From positions 1-46,009 of the forward strand of contig NZ_FOTL01000015.1 of NCBI RefSeq assembly GCF_900114585.1: a stretch of 46,009 bases of DNA. Reading direction: 5' to 3'. Origin of the DNA: Methanobrevibacter olleyae (GTDB taxonomy: Archaea; Methanobacteriota; Methanobacteria; Methanobacteriales; Methanobacteriaceae). How positions within the stretch are numbered: position 1 is the stretch's first letter; each line of letters opens with the position of its first letter. The notes under the pieces are model-generated. The model was not told where the DNA came from and made no database searches. It worked only from the letters and a program-made list of their open reading frames with translations. Shown in pieces: positions 1-8,521 of this stretch. A program made the position numbers and the translations under genes.

Positions 1-4
1 ACAT

Positions 5-88
5 ATGAAAATGTGTTATTTTCATCTAAAAATAGTTTTTGATTATTATTTTTAATTTTTGGTCTTTTATTGAGCCTTTTCTCAATAA
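5..88. terminator. two short hairpins, possible terminators of an off-window gene
   Basis: Two perfect inverted repeats lie at the left edge: ATGAAAAT/ATTTTCAT (5-12 and 18-25, 5-nt loop) and TTATTGAG/CTCAATAA (67-74 and 81-88, 6-nt loop), each with T-rich flanks. They could end transcripts of genes to the left of the window. AT-rich DNA makes such repeats by chance, so this is tentative. Confidence 0.25.
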
Positions 89-775
89 TTTCATTGGGAT
101 TTATTTTTTCATTTTTAAAATCAAAAAGTTTAAGTTGTATGAAGTTTATATTAGTATTGAGGACAAATTTGTTTTGTTTAGTCATAAAATATTATTTGTC
201 CTCACTTATTTAAATAATTTACTATTTTTAAATCCTTTATTTCAAAATTAAAGAAAAAAATAACCTATTTTTATTTAACGAAGAAAAAAAATAAAAAATA
301 AAAAAAGCCTATAAAATTTTACAGTCACTATTTTTTGAGTTTTTATTGATTAAAACTAATTTGCTTTTTTCTAATTTTTTATAATAATTTCAAGATATAA
401 GAAAATTAAATATAATAAGAAAAGAAAATATTTAAGTATATTATCAAATTGTTCTAGTATGTATAAAAAGTACTAATTTAAAAATTGATATTTATTCAAT
501 TTTTTATCTAAAAATAATTTATAAGTCATATAAATCAATATAAATCTTAATGAATTCTTATTTATAATTTTAAGAGATTTAAAATCTTTAATTTTAAATA
601 TAAAGAAAAATGTGATATTATTAATCTTTTTTGTTATATATACTTCACAACATATTTAATTAAGCTATTATAATAATTAAACAGTTATTGAAAAATTTCA
701 TAAACTAATCTTAATCGAATACTAAAGATTGAAAAATCATAAAAAGTAATTACTATTTATTATAGGAATGATACT
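89..775. other. AT-rich spacer with no recognisable gene
   Basis: About 690 bases with very low GC and stops in all frames. The only open frame (39-251, plus) encodes a Phe/Ile/Leu-rich low-complexity peptide without a convincing ribosome site, and I do not call it. No tRNA, repeat array or clear promoter was recognised. The ychF promoter must lie in the right part, but the A/T background gives many TATA-like strings and no single best one. Confidence 0.5.
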
Positions 776-1963
776 ATGCTTCAAATTGCAGTTACAGGTA
801 AACCAAATGTAGGAAAATCCTCATTTTTTAATTCAGCTACTGCCTCTCAAGTCGAAATGGCTAACTATCCATTTACAACCATAGATGCAAATAAAGCTGT
901 TGCTCATGTTATTAGTGAATGCCCATGTAAAGAATTAGATTTAATATGTAGTCCAAATAATTCTCAATGTATCGATGGAACAAGACTAATTCCAATAGAA
1001 TTAATCGATGTAGCAGGACTTGTTCCAGGAGCTCACGAAGGTAAGGGTTTAGGAAACAAGTTTTTGGATGATTTGATGCAAGCTAAAGTATTTATTCATG
1101 TAATTGATGCTTCTGGTTCCACAGATGCAGAAGGAAACCCAGTTGATTTAGGTTCACATGACCCATTAGAAGATATTGAGTTTTTAGAACATGAAATCGT
1201 TATGTGGATGTATGGAATTGTAAGTAAAAATTGGGTAAGGCTTATTCGTAAAGTTGAAGCTGAGCATTTAGATTTTTCTAAGGTTATTTTTGAGCAATTA
1301 TCTGGTACTGGTATTATTATAGAAGATGTTATTGAAGCTTTAAGAACTGTAAATTCTAATTATGGTAAATGGGAAGAAGAAGATTTAATTGAATTTGTAC
1401 GTAATCTTTTAAATATTGCAAAACCTTCCATTGTTATTGCAAATAAAGCAGATTTACCTGGAGCAAAAGAAAACATTGAAAGAATGAAAGAGAAATATCC
1501 CAATCTAATTCCAACATCTGCTGAATCTGAACTTGCACTTGTAAATGCAAAAAAAGCAGGATTAATTTCCTATATTTCAGGAGATTCAAGCTTTGAGATT
1601 CTTGAAAAAGATAAATTAAACCCTAACCAAGTTAAAGCTTTAGAATATATTCAATCCAACATCCTTGATGTTTATGGAAGTACTGGTATTCAAAAAGCAC
1701 TTAATCAAGCGGTATTCGAGCTTTTAGATATGATAGTTGTTTATCCAGTTGGTGATGAGAATAAATTTACTGACCAAAAGGGTAATGTTTTACCAGATGC
1801 TTTCTTGGTTCCTAAAGGATCTACTCCTCGTGAATTTGCATATATTATTCACACAGATATTGGTGATAAGTTTATGCATGCAGTAGATGCAAGAAAGAAC
1901 ATGAGAATTGCAAGTGATTATGAAATCCAAGATAGGGATATTATTAAAATTGTAACCCACTAG
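776..1963 (+). CDS. ychF: YchF/OLA1-family redox-regulated P-loop NTPase
   Basis: A 395-residue Obg-related translation-factor-like nucleotide hydrolase. The P-loop GKPNVGKS is at residues 8-15, the switch II region reads [16 protein letters not shown], and the G4-position motif is NKAD at 223-226. The last ~85 residues form a TGS-type domain. Family members associate with ribosomes, and several prefer ATP over GTP. The archaeal subfamily carries a Cys-containing insert before switch II, visible here as [10 protein letters not shown]. The length is full for archaeal members. It stands alone, with a 187-bp AT-rich spacer before the next gene. An out-of-frame ATG lies 9 bases upstream; the called start gives the family's usual N-terminus ahead of the P-loop. 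The family is certain, the exact cellular role is not. Confidence 0.93.
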   Translation: MLQIAVTGKPNVGKSSFFNSATASQVEMANYPFTTIDANKAVAHVISECPCKELDLICSPNNSQCIDGTRLIPIELIDVAGLVPGAHEGKGLGNKFLDDLMQAKVFIHVIDASGSTDAEGNPVDLGSHDPLEDIEFLEHEIVMWMYGIVSKNWVRLIRKVEAEHLDFSKVIFEQLSGTGIIIEDVIEALRTVNSNYGKWEEEDLIEFVRNLLNIAKPSIVIANKADLPGAKENIERMKEKYPNLIPTSAESELALVNAKKAGLISYISGDSSFEILEKDKLNPNQVKALEYIQSNILDVYGSTGIQKALNQAVFELLDMIVVYPVGDENKFTDQKGNVLPDAFLVPKGSTPREFAYIIHTDIGDKFMHAVDARKNMRIASDYEIQDRDIIKIVTH

Positions 1964-2150
1964 ATTACTATTTAAATATATTTTTAGTATTTTTTAATCT
2001 AAAATTTATTTTATTTAGATATTTAGAATTATTAATCTTATTATTGATTTTTAAATATTTCTTATTATTTTAAATAATTAAAATTTAAATAATTAAAATT
2101 TTTATTATTTTAAATAATTGAATTAATTATTTTTATTATTAGGTGAAAAA

Positions 2151-3281
2151 ATGATGCATCCACGTCCAAGTCCAATAGCTGCTTCTTTATACACTTTAAG
2201 AGACTTAAATGCAGATGTAATTATCATGCATGGTCCTCACGGTTGCTGTTTTAGAACAGGCAGGCTTTTAGAAAGTGATGGAGTTAGAGTTGTAACTACA
2301 GCTATGGCTGAAAATGATTTTATTTTAGGAGCGGCAGAAAAGCTTGAAGAAACCCTAAAAGAAGCTTATGATACTTTTAATCCTAAATTAATTGGTATTG
2401 TAGGTACTTGTGCAAGTATGATTATAGGTGAAGACTTGAAAGAACCTATTGAAAATTTAGCCCTTGATGCAGTTGTCTTGCCAGTTGAATCTCATGGTGG
2501 TTTTGGAGAAGGGGATAATACTGAAGGAGCTATTGCAGTATTAAATGCTGCTGTAGAATATGGTGTTATCTCTCAAGAAGAAGCAGACCGTCAAAATGAA
2601 ATGTTGAGGCTTGCTACACAGGTTGAAAAAACTCGTGGAATGGCACAAGGTAAATATATTAAACCTAATTTTGGAGATAGTAAAGAAAAGGTTGCTAAAA
2701 TCATAATAAATGCAATTAAAGAAGCTAAAAAAGTAGTATTTGTATTAAATGCAAAAAAAGAAACTTCATACCTATTTGCAGATATTTTAAATTGTGACTT
2801 TTCTAAGCTTTTCAATGATTCTAATTCTAGTTCCAATTCAAATATAAAATCAAATAAAGACATTGAAAATCTTCATTTTATAGCTAATTTAGATGAAAAT
2901 ATAGGTCTTCCAAGAATTAGGCAGCATGCAGCAAACATTAATAAAGAACTAAATGAGATGGGGATTGATATTGAATCCATTACTGGAGGATTAGATGAAT
3001 ATCCAATCACTCCAAGAAAAGCAGAAGCTTATTTAAAGGAAATTAATCCAGATTTAGTTATTGTTGCAGGTGTTCCACATGCATTATATGTAGAAGAGCT
3101 AGATTGTGAAACTATTGCTGTTACAGATGGCCCAAGACTTGTGGAGCCACTTAGGGAATTAGGCTACACTCATGTAATAGCTGAATTAGATGCCCATTCT
3201 AAAACATTAGGTGTAGATACGATAGTTGATTCTGACTTTGGTATGATGATACGTTCAGCTATTGAATGGGAGATTGGATGA
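2151..3281 (+). CDS. cfbD: Ni-sirohydrochlorin a,c-diamide reductive cyclase, catalytic NifD-like subunit (CfbD)
   Basis: A nitrogenase-component-1-like protein of 376 residues. With CfbC (NifH-like, not in this window), CfbD carries out the ATP-dependent six-electron reduction and ring closure of Ni-sirohydrochlorin a,c-diamide during coenzyme F430 synthesis, the nickel cofactor of methyl-coenzyme M reductase. The N-terminus [17 protein letters not shown] followed by [12 protein letters not shown] is characteristic, and [11 protein letters not shown] supplies a further conserved Cys. A Ser/Asn-rich low-complexity stretch (about residues 222-242) interrupts the middle and looks like a local expansion. 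The start follows AGGTGAAAAA. No other cfb gene is adjacent. This gene is strong evidence that the organism is a methanogen. Confidence 0.9.
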   Translation: MMHPRPSPIAASLYTLRDLNADVIIMHGPHGCCFRTGRLLESDGVRVVTTAMAENDFILGAAEKLEETLKEAYDTFNPKLIGIVGTCASMIIGEDLKEPIENLALDAVVLPVESHGGFGEGDNTEGAIAVLNAAVEYGVISQEEADRQNEMLRLATQVEKTRGMAQGKYIKPNFGDSKEKVAKIIINAIKEAKKVVFVLNAKKETSYLFADILNCDFSKLFNDSNSSSNSNIKSNKDIENLHFIANLDENIGLPRIRQHAANINKELNEMGIDIESITGGLDEYPITPRKAEAYLKEINPDLVIVAGVPHALYVEELDCETIAVTDGPRLVEPLRELGYTHVIAELDAHSKTLGVDTIVDSDFGMMIRSAIEWEIG

Positions 3282-3422
3282 GATTAAATCTTTTCATATA
3301 ACTTATATTTTAATTAATTATTATTTTAATTTAAACCATATTTTATTTTTATCCAAAAATACTATTATCTATTAAGATATTTTATCATTTAAGTTTAATT
3401 ATTAAGCCATAAGGTAGTTTTT

Positions 3423-4013
3423 ATGATTACGATTATTGATTATAAAAGTGGAAATCTTAGAAGTATTTCTAATAGTTTTAAAAAAATAGGCTCTAAAGCT
3501 ATTATAACTGGTAATCCAGAGGAGATAGCTAATGCTAAACACTTAGTTCTTCCAGGAGTAGGAGCTTTTGGAACAGCTATGGAAAATATTGAACCTTATA
3601 AAGGTCTGATTTATGAACATATCGATGATGGAAAACCATTTTTAGGTATTTGCTTAGGTCTTCAGGTTCTTTTATCATCAAGTGATGAAGCTCCTAGAGT
3701 TAAAGGCCTTGATATTTTTAAAGGACAGGTTGAAAAGATTCCTAAAGGTAGAAAAATACCTCATATGGGTTGGAATCAGTTAAAACAAGTTAAGAATTGT
3801 CCTATTTTGGATGGTTTAGATGGTGAATCATTCTACTTTGTACACTCTTATCATGCTATTTTAGATGATGATTGTAACTTATCTGGAACTTGTGATTATG
3901 GTATTGACTTAACAGCATCTATATCAAGAGACAATGTATTTGCAACTCAATTTCACCCTGAAAAAAGTGGAGTTCCAGGTTTAAAGATACTTAAAAACTT
4001 TGTTAATTTATAA
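3423..4013 (+). CDS. hisH: Imidazole glycerol phosphate synthase glutaminase subunit HisH
   Basis: A class I glutamine amidotransferase of 196 residues. It hydrolyses glutamine and channels ammonia to HisF to form imidazole glycerol phosphate and AICAR in histidine synthesis. The catalytic triad is visible: Cys77 in GICLGLQ, His178 and Glu180 in QFHPEKSG. The N-terminal IDYKSGNLRS and the PGVGAFG oxyanion-side loop are typical. Length is normal. No his neighbours are present, so the histidine genes are dispersed. The downstream spacer (4014-4140) carries a 44-bp tandem duplication. Confidence 0.95.
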   Translation: MITIIDYKSGNLRSISNSFKKIGSKAIITGNPEEIANAKHLVLPGVGAFGTAMENIEPYKGLIYEHIDDGKPFLGICLGLQVLLSSSDEAPRVKGLDIFKGQVEKIPKGRKIPHMGWNQLKQVKNCPILDGLDGESFYFVHSYHAILDDDCNLSGTCDYGIDLTASISRDNVFATQFHPEKSGVPGLKILKNFVNL

Positions 4014-4036
4014 TTTTTAATTTTTTATATTCTTTT

Positions 4037-4131
4037 TTAATTTTATTATTTTCTTTTAGCGTATCTTATTTTAGTATTTTTTAATTTTATTATTTTCTTT
4101 TAGTTTATCTTATTTTAGTATTTTTTAATTT
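4037..4131. repeat. 44-bp tandem repeat in the hisH-MATE spacer
   Basis: A unit beginning TTAATTTTATTATTTTC at 4037 recurs at 4081 with only a few changes, and a third partial copy starts near 4125. It is one of many spacer repeats in this window and shows no coding potential. Confidence 0.75.
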
Positions 4132-4149
4132 AATTTTTCAATAGAAATA

Positions 4150-4198
4150 TTTATATACTAATACTTGCATATACAAGTGTATTATTGCATATGCAAGT
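4150..4198 (+). promoter_or_regulatory. MATE promoter: TATA box plus two palindromic operator candidates
   Basis: TTTATATA at 4150-4157 is a good archaeal TATA box. Just downstream, across the expected start of transcription, lie ACTTGCATATACAAGT (4163-4178, one mismatch from a perfect palindrome) and TTGCATATGCAA (4185-4196, perfect), both sharing a TTGCATAT..CAAGT core. Their centres are 20 bp apart, about two helical turns, as expected for two repressor dimers on one face of the DNA. The MarR gene at the end of this operon is the obvious candidate to bind here and repress its own operon (inference). Confidence 0.72.
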
Positions 4199-4210
4199 GT
4201 GAGGTAAAAT

Positions 4211-5581
4211 ATGGAAAAGAACTCAAATATAGAAATGATTACAGGTGACCCTAAAAAGGCAATAAACAAATTATCACTACCTATTATAGCAAGTATGTTT
4301 TTAATATTTGCAAATAACATTATCGATAGTATATGGGTAGCAGGATTAGGTGCAGAACCACTAGCTGCACTTGGATATATTACACCATTATTTATGGTAC
4401 TTATTGGAATTGGAAATGGAATTGGTGCTGGTGGTAACTCATTAATATCACGTTATATTGGTGCAGAAAATAGATCTTCCGCAAATAATGCAGCAATACA
4501 TAACTTAATTTTAGGAATAATTATATCAATTTTTGTTTCAATAGCTATTTTAATCTTTTTAGAACCATTACTTAATATAATGGGAGCAAGCAGTGTTTTA
4601 AATTATGCTATGGATTATGGGCAAATCATATTTGCTTTTTCATTTGCAATGTTACTTCCGCCAATATTTGGAGGAGCATTTAGAGCAGAAGGGGATGTTA
4701 AAAGAGCAACAATACCTATTGCAATAACTGCAATAGTCAATATGTGTATAGATCCTATTTTTATTTATACACTTAATTTAGGAGTAGCAGGTGCTGCATG
4801 GGCAACTGTTATAGCTCATATGCTGTCAATTATTGCAATGCTTAATTGGATGTTAATTAAAAAAGACACTTATTTAAAGTATAATCGTGAAAGTTTTCAC
4901 AATGATTTATCAATGTATAAAGATATTTTAGTTGTAGGTATTCCAGCAAGTTTAGAACAACTAATCTTATCTGCACTTACAATTGTAGTTAACTATATGC
5001 TTACACTTGTTTCAGGACCTGTTGCAGTAGCTGTTTATACTGCAGGTTGGAGAATTGTAAATCTTGGAATGCTTCCTGCTATAGGTGTTGGAACTGCTTC
5101 AATTTCAGTTGCAGGAGTTGCATTTGGTTCTCGTAAATATGAGAATTTAAGAGTTACAGCAAGATATGCAGTTAAAGTTGCATTAATCGCTTCAGTTATC
5201 GTATGTATACTATTAAACATATTTGCAAATCAAATTGCCTTTATATTCTCATATTCAGAAAGTAGTGCTCAACTAGAGCCACTTATTGCAAGCTTTTTAC
5301 AATTGATGTGCTTATTTATTTTATACGTTCCATTTGGTGCAAGTGCAGGAAATGTATTCCAAAGTGTTGGAAAAGGAACAATTTCATTTATTCTAACTAC
5401 ATTTAGAGAATTTATTTTAGTTTTAATATTTGCCTATGTTTTAGGATTTGTATTTAATTGGGGTGAATTTGGAATTTATTGTGGAATGTTAGTTGGTGGA
5501 GGAATAGGATCACTTATAGCATATTTAGCTATTGAGTTCTATATAAGTAGATTAATAAGGAGTGGAGATAATGAACTTTAA
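4211..5581 (+). CDS. MATE-family multidrug/cation exchanger
   Basis: A 456-residue integral membrane protein with about twelve hydrophobic segments and the MATE two-lobe repeat pattern, including the N-terminal motif around GDPKKAINKLSLPIIASM, GNGIGAGGNSLISRYIG, and GGAFRAEGDVKRATIPI with a predicted DPIFIYTLNLGVAGAAWAT loop. The family exports organic cations or drugs in exchange for Na+ or H+; the substrate here cannot be read from sequence. The start follows GAGGTAAAAT. The 3' end overlaps the MarR gene by 11 bp, so the two are co-transcribed and probably translationally coupled. A paralogue lies at 33857-35221. Confidence 0.93.
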   Translation: MEKNSNIEMITGDPKKAINKLSLPIIASMFLIFANNIIDSIWVAGLGAEPLAALGYITPLFMVLIGIGNGIGAGGNSLISRYIGAENRSSANNAAIHNLILGIIISIFVSIAILIFLEPLLNIMGASSVLNYAMDYGQIIFAFSFAMLLPPIFGGAFRAEGDVKRATIPIAITAIVNMCIDPIFIYTLNLGVAGAAWATVIAHMLSIIAMLNWMLIKKDTYLKYNRESFHNDLSMYKDILVVGIPASLEQLILSALTIVVNYMLTLVSGPVAVAVYTAGWRIVNLGMLPAIGVGTASISVAGVAFGSRKYENLRVTARYAVKVALIASVIVCILLNIFANQIAFIFSYSESSAQLEPLIASFLQLMCLFILYVPFGASAGNVFQSVGKGTISFILTTFREFILVLIFAYVLGFVFNWGEFGIYCGMLVGGGIGSLIAYLAIEFYISRLIRSGDNEL

Positions 5582-6017
5582 TGAGGATGAGATCTATCAT
5601 TCTTTTTTGGATGATGATATACCTAGCTCTCCATTAATTTCTATACTTTATAGGGAGCATGCCAAATTTATTAATGAAATTGTAAAGGAAGATGATTTAA
5701 GTTTTGGCCTTCATCCTCTTTTAATTTCAATTTATAAGAATGATGTGTTAAATCAAGAACAATTAGCTCAAATTTCTCATTTAAATGAAAGCACTATAAC
5801 TCGAAACTTAAAAAAACTTGAAGATAAGGGGCTTATTGAAAGAATCCCACATAAACGGAAAAAACTCATTAAAACAACTGAGAAAGGTAATTTAACTGCT
5901 CAAAAAGTTATGGACTATGATGAAATGTGGGATGAGCAAATCAAGTTGAGTTTAAGTGATGAGGAATATAATAATTTTTTAAATACTTTAAAGAAGATAA
6001 CACATGATTTAATTTAA
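5571..6017 (+). CDS. MarR-family transcriptional regulator of the MATE operon
   Basis: A winged helix-turn-helix protein of 148 residues. The recognition region reads LAQISHLNESTITRNLKKLE, followed by the wing around IERIPHKRKKLIKTTEKG. I chose ATG 5571 over the in-frame GTG at 5562 because GGAG at 5559-5562 sits 8 bases before the ATG. The gene begins inside the last 11 bases of the MATE gene. MarR proteins typically repress linked exporters and release DNA on binding phenolic or other small ligands. The two palindromes in the operon promoter are its likely sites (inference); the inducer is unknown. Confidence 0.9.
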   Translation: MNFNEDEIYHSFLDDDIPSSPLISILYREHAKFINEIVKEDDLSFGLHPLLISIYKNDVLNQEQLAQISHLNESTITRNLKKLEDKGLIERIPHKRKKLIKTTEKGNLTAQKVMDYDEMWDEQIKLSLSDEEYNNFLNTLKKITHDLI

Positions 6018-6186
6018 GTTTATTCATTGCTTTTTTATTATTTTAAAGCTGGTTTTTTATTTTTCTTTTTTTATTACTTTAAAGTTAATTTTTTATTTTT
6101 CTTTTTATTTTTTAATCATTAATTATCCTATATTTTTAGTAAATTATTTAAATAACTGTTTACATATTATTTTTGAGATAGATATT

Positions 6187-6819
6187 ATGGCAAAATTTAA
6201 ATTAATATTTATTTTAGTTATAACTCTTGTTTTTATATTTGGAATCCTTATGGTTTTAGATGTGCATACTTCATTTGATGATTCTACAAGTCTTATACCT
6301 AGTTCTAATTCAAGTGATGATATCAATCAATCTAATTATGAAAATGGTAGCTCTTCAGCTGATTCTAATAATAACAATAATACTAATGCTAATTCTACTT
6401 CTAATACTAATACAAATAAGAATAATCATGATGATAAGATAGATTATGATTCAAAATATTATGACAGTTCATATATTAAAGGCCTATATTTATGTAATGA
6501 TTTAGAACAAGCATTTAAAGATGCAAAAGCACATCATAGGAATGTTATGATTGTTTTTGATCAAGGAACTTGTATTAATTGTGAATATCTAAAAGAAAAA
6601 GGCTTAAGAGATTCAAAGATTCAAAAAGAAATAAATGAAAATTTTATAATATTAATTGTAGATACTAGTTCTAATCCAGAGCTTGCAAGTAAACTAAATA
6701 TTTATGGAACTCCAACAACAGTTATTTTAGACGAAAATAGAAATGAATTACATAGAACTGTTGGTTATGAATCTCCTAGTAAATATTTAAATGAACTTAA
6801 AGAAGCTAGTAGTAAATAA
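6187..6819 (+). CDS. Membrane-anchored thioredoxin-fold protein (CxxC)
   Basis: A 210-residue protein. Residues 5-24 form one hydrophobic segment (signal anchor), 30-85 a Ser/Asn/Asp-rich linker, and 90-210 a thioredoxin-like domain. The redox motif is C129-I-N-C132, and the cis-proline loop is G174-T175-P176. The motif differs from canonical CGPC and resembles the DsbD gamma/thioredoxin_7 type. The domain should sit outside the membrane, with the linker spanning the cell wall zone. A CcdA-like membrane electron carrier follows 174 bp downstream and is the natural partner, giving a route for reducing power to extracytoplasmic thiols (inference). The 3' end is tandemly duplicated downstream (see repeat). 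Confidence 0.85.
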   Translation: MAKFKLIFILVITLVFIFGILMVLDVHTSFDDSTSLIPSSNSSDDINQSNYENGSSSADSNNNNNTNANSTSNTNTNKNNHDDKIDYDSKYYDSSYIKGLYLCNDLEQAFKDAKAHHRNVMIVFDQGTCINCEYLKEKGLRDSKIQKEINENFIILIVDTSSNPELASKLNIYGTPTTVILDENRNELHRTVGYESPSKYLNELKEASSK

Positions 6820-6925
6820 TTTATTTTATCTTATCTTGAAGAAGCTAGCAGTAAATAATTTATTTTATCTTATCTTGAAGAAGCTAGCAGTAAATAATTT
6901 AGTTTATTTTATCTTAAAGAAGCTA
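6802..6925 (+). repeat. 39-bp tandem repeat duplicating the 3' end and stop codon of the thioredoxin-like gene
   Basis: The string GAAGCTAG starts at 6802, 6841 and 6880, with a degenerate copy (GAAGCTAA) at 6919, so the period is exactly 39 bp. The first copy is the last codons of the gene plus its TAA; the others lie beyond the stop in the same reading frame, each ending in SSK-stop. Readthrough would add repeats of the peptide FILSYLEEASSK. Confidence 0.9.
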
Positions 6926-6993
6926 AAATTAGTAATCTTCTAAAATTTAATCAATTAAGCTATGAATAATCTTATTTAATATGAGGTATTAAA

Positions 6994-7611
6994 ATGGAAA
7001 TAATTCCTATTTTTTCTTTTTTTACAGGTGTAATTTCAATATTATCTCCTTGTATTTTGCCTATTTTGCCAATCTTTATAGCTTTTAGTTTAAAATCTAA
7101 ATCTAAGCCAGAGCTTGTATCATTTATCTTGGGCTTATTTAGTATATTTACATTGATAATATTCTTAACAGGATTCTTTACATATTTTGTTTATAAATAT
7201 ATTATTTATGTAAGGATTATTTCAGCTATTGTTTTATTTATAATTGGTATTTTGATGCTATTTGAATATTCATTTAGCTTTAAACCAATCAGTCCTAAGA
7301 ATGATAACGGAATTATACCATCATTTATACTTGGATTTTTAACCTCTGTATCTTGGGCTCCATGTTATAGTGCTTATCTCGTCTCTCTTATAACTTTAGT
7401 TATATCAAAGAGTCCTTTATTTGCAGCAGCCAACATAATTTTATATTGCTTAGGCTTTGCATTAGCTTTAGCTATTTTAAGTTATGCAATATCTAAGATA
7501 AATCTTGAAAAATGGATAGATAAAACAAGTTATATTCCTAAAATATTTGCTATTTTGATTATGATTGGTGCTGTTTATTTATTTTATGGTTCTCTTCAAG
7601 TCTTTTTATAA
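6994..7611 (+). CDS. ccdA: CcdA/DsbD-like thiol-disulfide transmembrane protein
   Basis: A polytopic protein of 205 residues with six predicted membrane segments. It matches the short CcdA form of the DsbD membrane domain. The two redox cysteines are C20 in LSPCILPILP and C124 in SWAPCYSAYL, one in each half, as in the family's internal repeat. It would carry electrons from cytoplasmic thioredoxin across the membrane to an outward-facing acceptor. The preceding thioredoxin-fold protein supplies a plausible acceptor. No cytochrome c genes are present nearby, so a role in general extracytoplasmic disulfide reduction is more likely than cytochrome maturation (inference). The start follows TGAGGTATTAAA. 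Confidence 0.88.
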   Translation: MEIIPIFSFFTGVISILSPCILPILPIFIAFSLKSKSKPELVSFILGLFSIFTLIIFLTGFFTYFVYKYIIYVRIISAIVLFIIGILMLFEYSFSFKPISPKNDNGIIPSFILGFLTSVSWAPCYSAYLVSLITLVISKSPLFAAANIILYCLGFALALAILSYAISKINLEKWIDKTSYIPKIFAILIMIGAVYLFYGSLQVFL

Positions 7612-7821
7612 TTGTTTACTGTTTTTAACTCTTTTTTTTATTCTATAATTTTATCTGCTAAATTTTTATGGTATAATTGATTTACTTTTCACTTTCTAAA
7701 ATCAAATATTATATACTGAATAAGATAAATATAACTATATAGCTATTATAAATTATTAAATTTTATTTATTTTTATCATTTTAAAAAATAAAATTTATAA
7801 GATTTTTAAGTGGAGATTTAA

Positions 7822-8514
7822 ATGATTTATTCAAATGAAGTAGAAAATATGTGTCCTGTTTCTAGGGGGGCAAATCATGGGTCTGCACCAATACCTGAAG
7901 AAGGTAGATGGGTAAAATCTAAGGAAATAAGTGATATTTCTGGATTAACTCATGGTATAGGTTGGTGCGCACCTCAACAAGGCTGTTGTAAATTAACCTT
8001 AAATGTTAAAGAAGGTATAATAGAAGAGGCATTAGTTGAAACATTAGGATGTTCTGGAATGACTCATTCTGCAGCTATGGCTGGTGAAATTCTTGTTGGT
8101 AAAACTATTTTAGAAGCATTAAACACTGACCTTGTATGTGATGCAATTAACACAGCTATGAGAGAACTATTCTTACAAATTGTTTATGGTAGAACTCAAT
8201 CTGCATTTTCAGAAGGGGGCCTACCGGTTGGTGCTGGACTTGAAGATTTGGGAAAAGGTCACAGATCACAAGTTGGAACTATTTATTCAACTAAATTAAA
8301 AGGACCAAGATATTTAGAACTTACAGAAGGTTATATCACTGAAATAGGATTAGATAAAGATGATGAAATTATTGGTTACAAATATATCAATATGGGAATT
8401 ATGCTTGATTTAATCAAAGAGGGTGTAGATGCAACTGAAGCTATTGAAAGGGCAAGTGGCCAATACGGTAGATTTGAGGATGCTTTTAAAACCATAGATC
8501 CAAGGAAGGAATAG
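7822..8514 (+). CDS. NifU/IscU-like iron-sulfur scaffold protein, partner of the GGGtGRT protein
   Basis: A 230-residue protein whose middle (about residues 40-140) resembles the IscU/NifU N-terminal fold, with ETLGCSGMTHSAAMAGEI as the cysteine-containing helix region. Cysteines at 49, 55, 56, 77 and 106 are candidate cluster ligands; C55-C56 form an unusual vicinal pair in PQQGCCKL. The N-terminus (MCPVSRGANHGSAPIPEEGRW) and an ~80-residue C-terminal extension are not part of ordinary IscU. The next gene begins 7 bp after the stop, and the same two-gene arrangement is known from many anaerobic bacteria. Cluster assembly for a dedicated target is the likely role, but no function has been established to my knowledge. 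Confidence 0.78.
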   Translation: MIYSNEVENMCPVSRGANHGSAPIPEEGRWVKSKEISDISGLTHGIGWCAPQQGCCKLTLNVKEGIIEEALVETLGCSGMTHSAAMAGEILVGKTILEALNTDLVCDAINTAMRELFLQIVYGRTQSAFSEGGLPVGAGLEDLGKGHRSQVGTIYSTKLKGPRYLELTEGYITEIGLDKDDEIIGYKYINMGIMLDLIKEGVDATEAIERASGQYGRFEDAFKTIDPRKE

Positions 8515-8521
8515 TGATATT

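Noticed and set aside
39-251. 70-residue open frame at the left edge
   Set aside because: Phe/Ile/Leu-rich translation of AT-rich DNA, no ribosome site, no recognisable domain.
5562-5570. GTG start for the first MarR gene
   Set aside because: ATG 5571 has a correctly spaced GGAG; the GTG overlaps that ribosome site.
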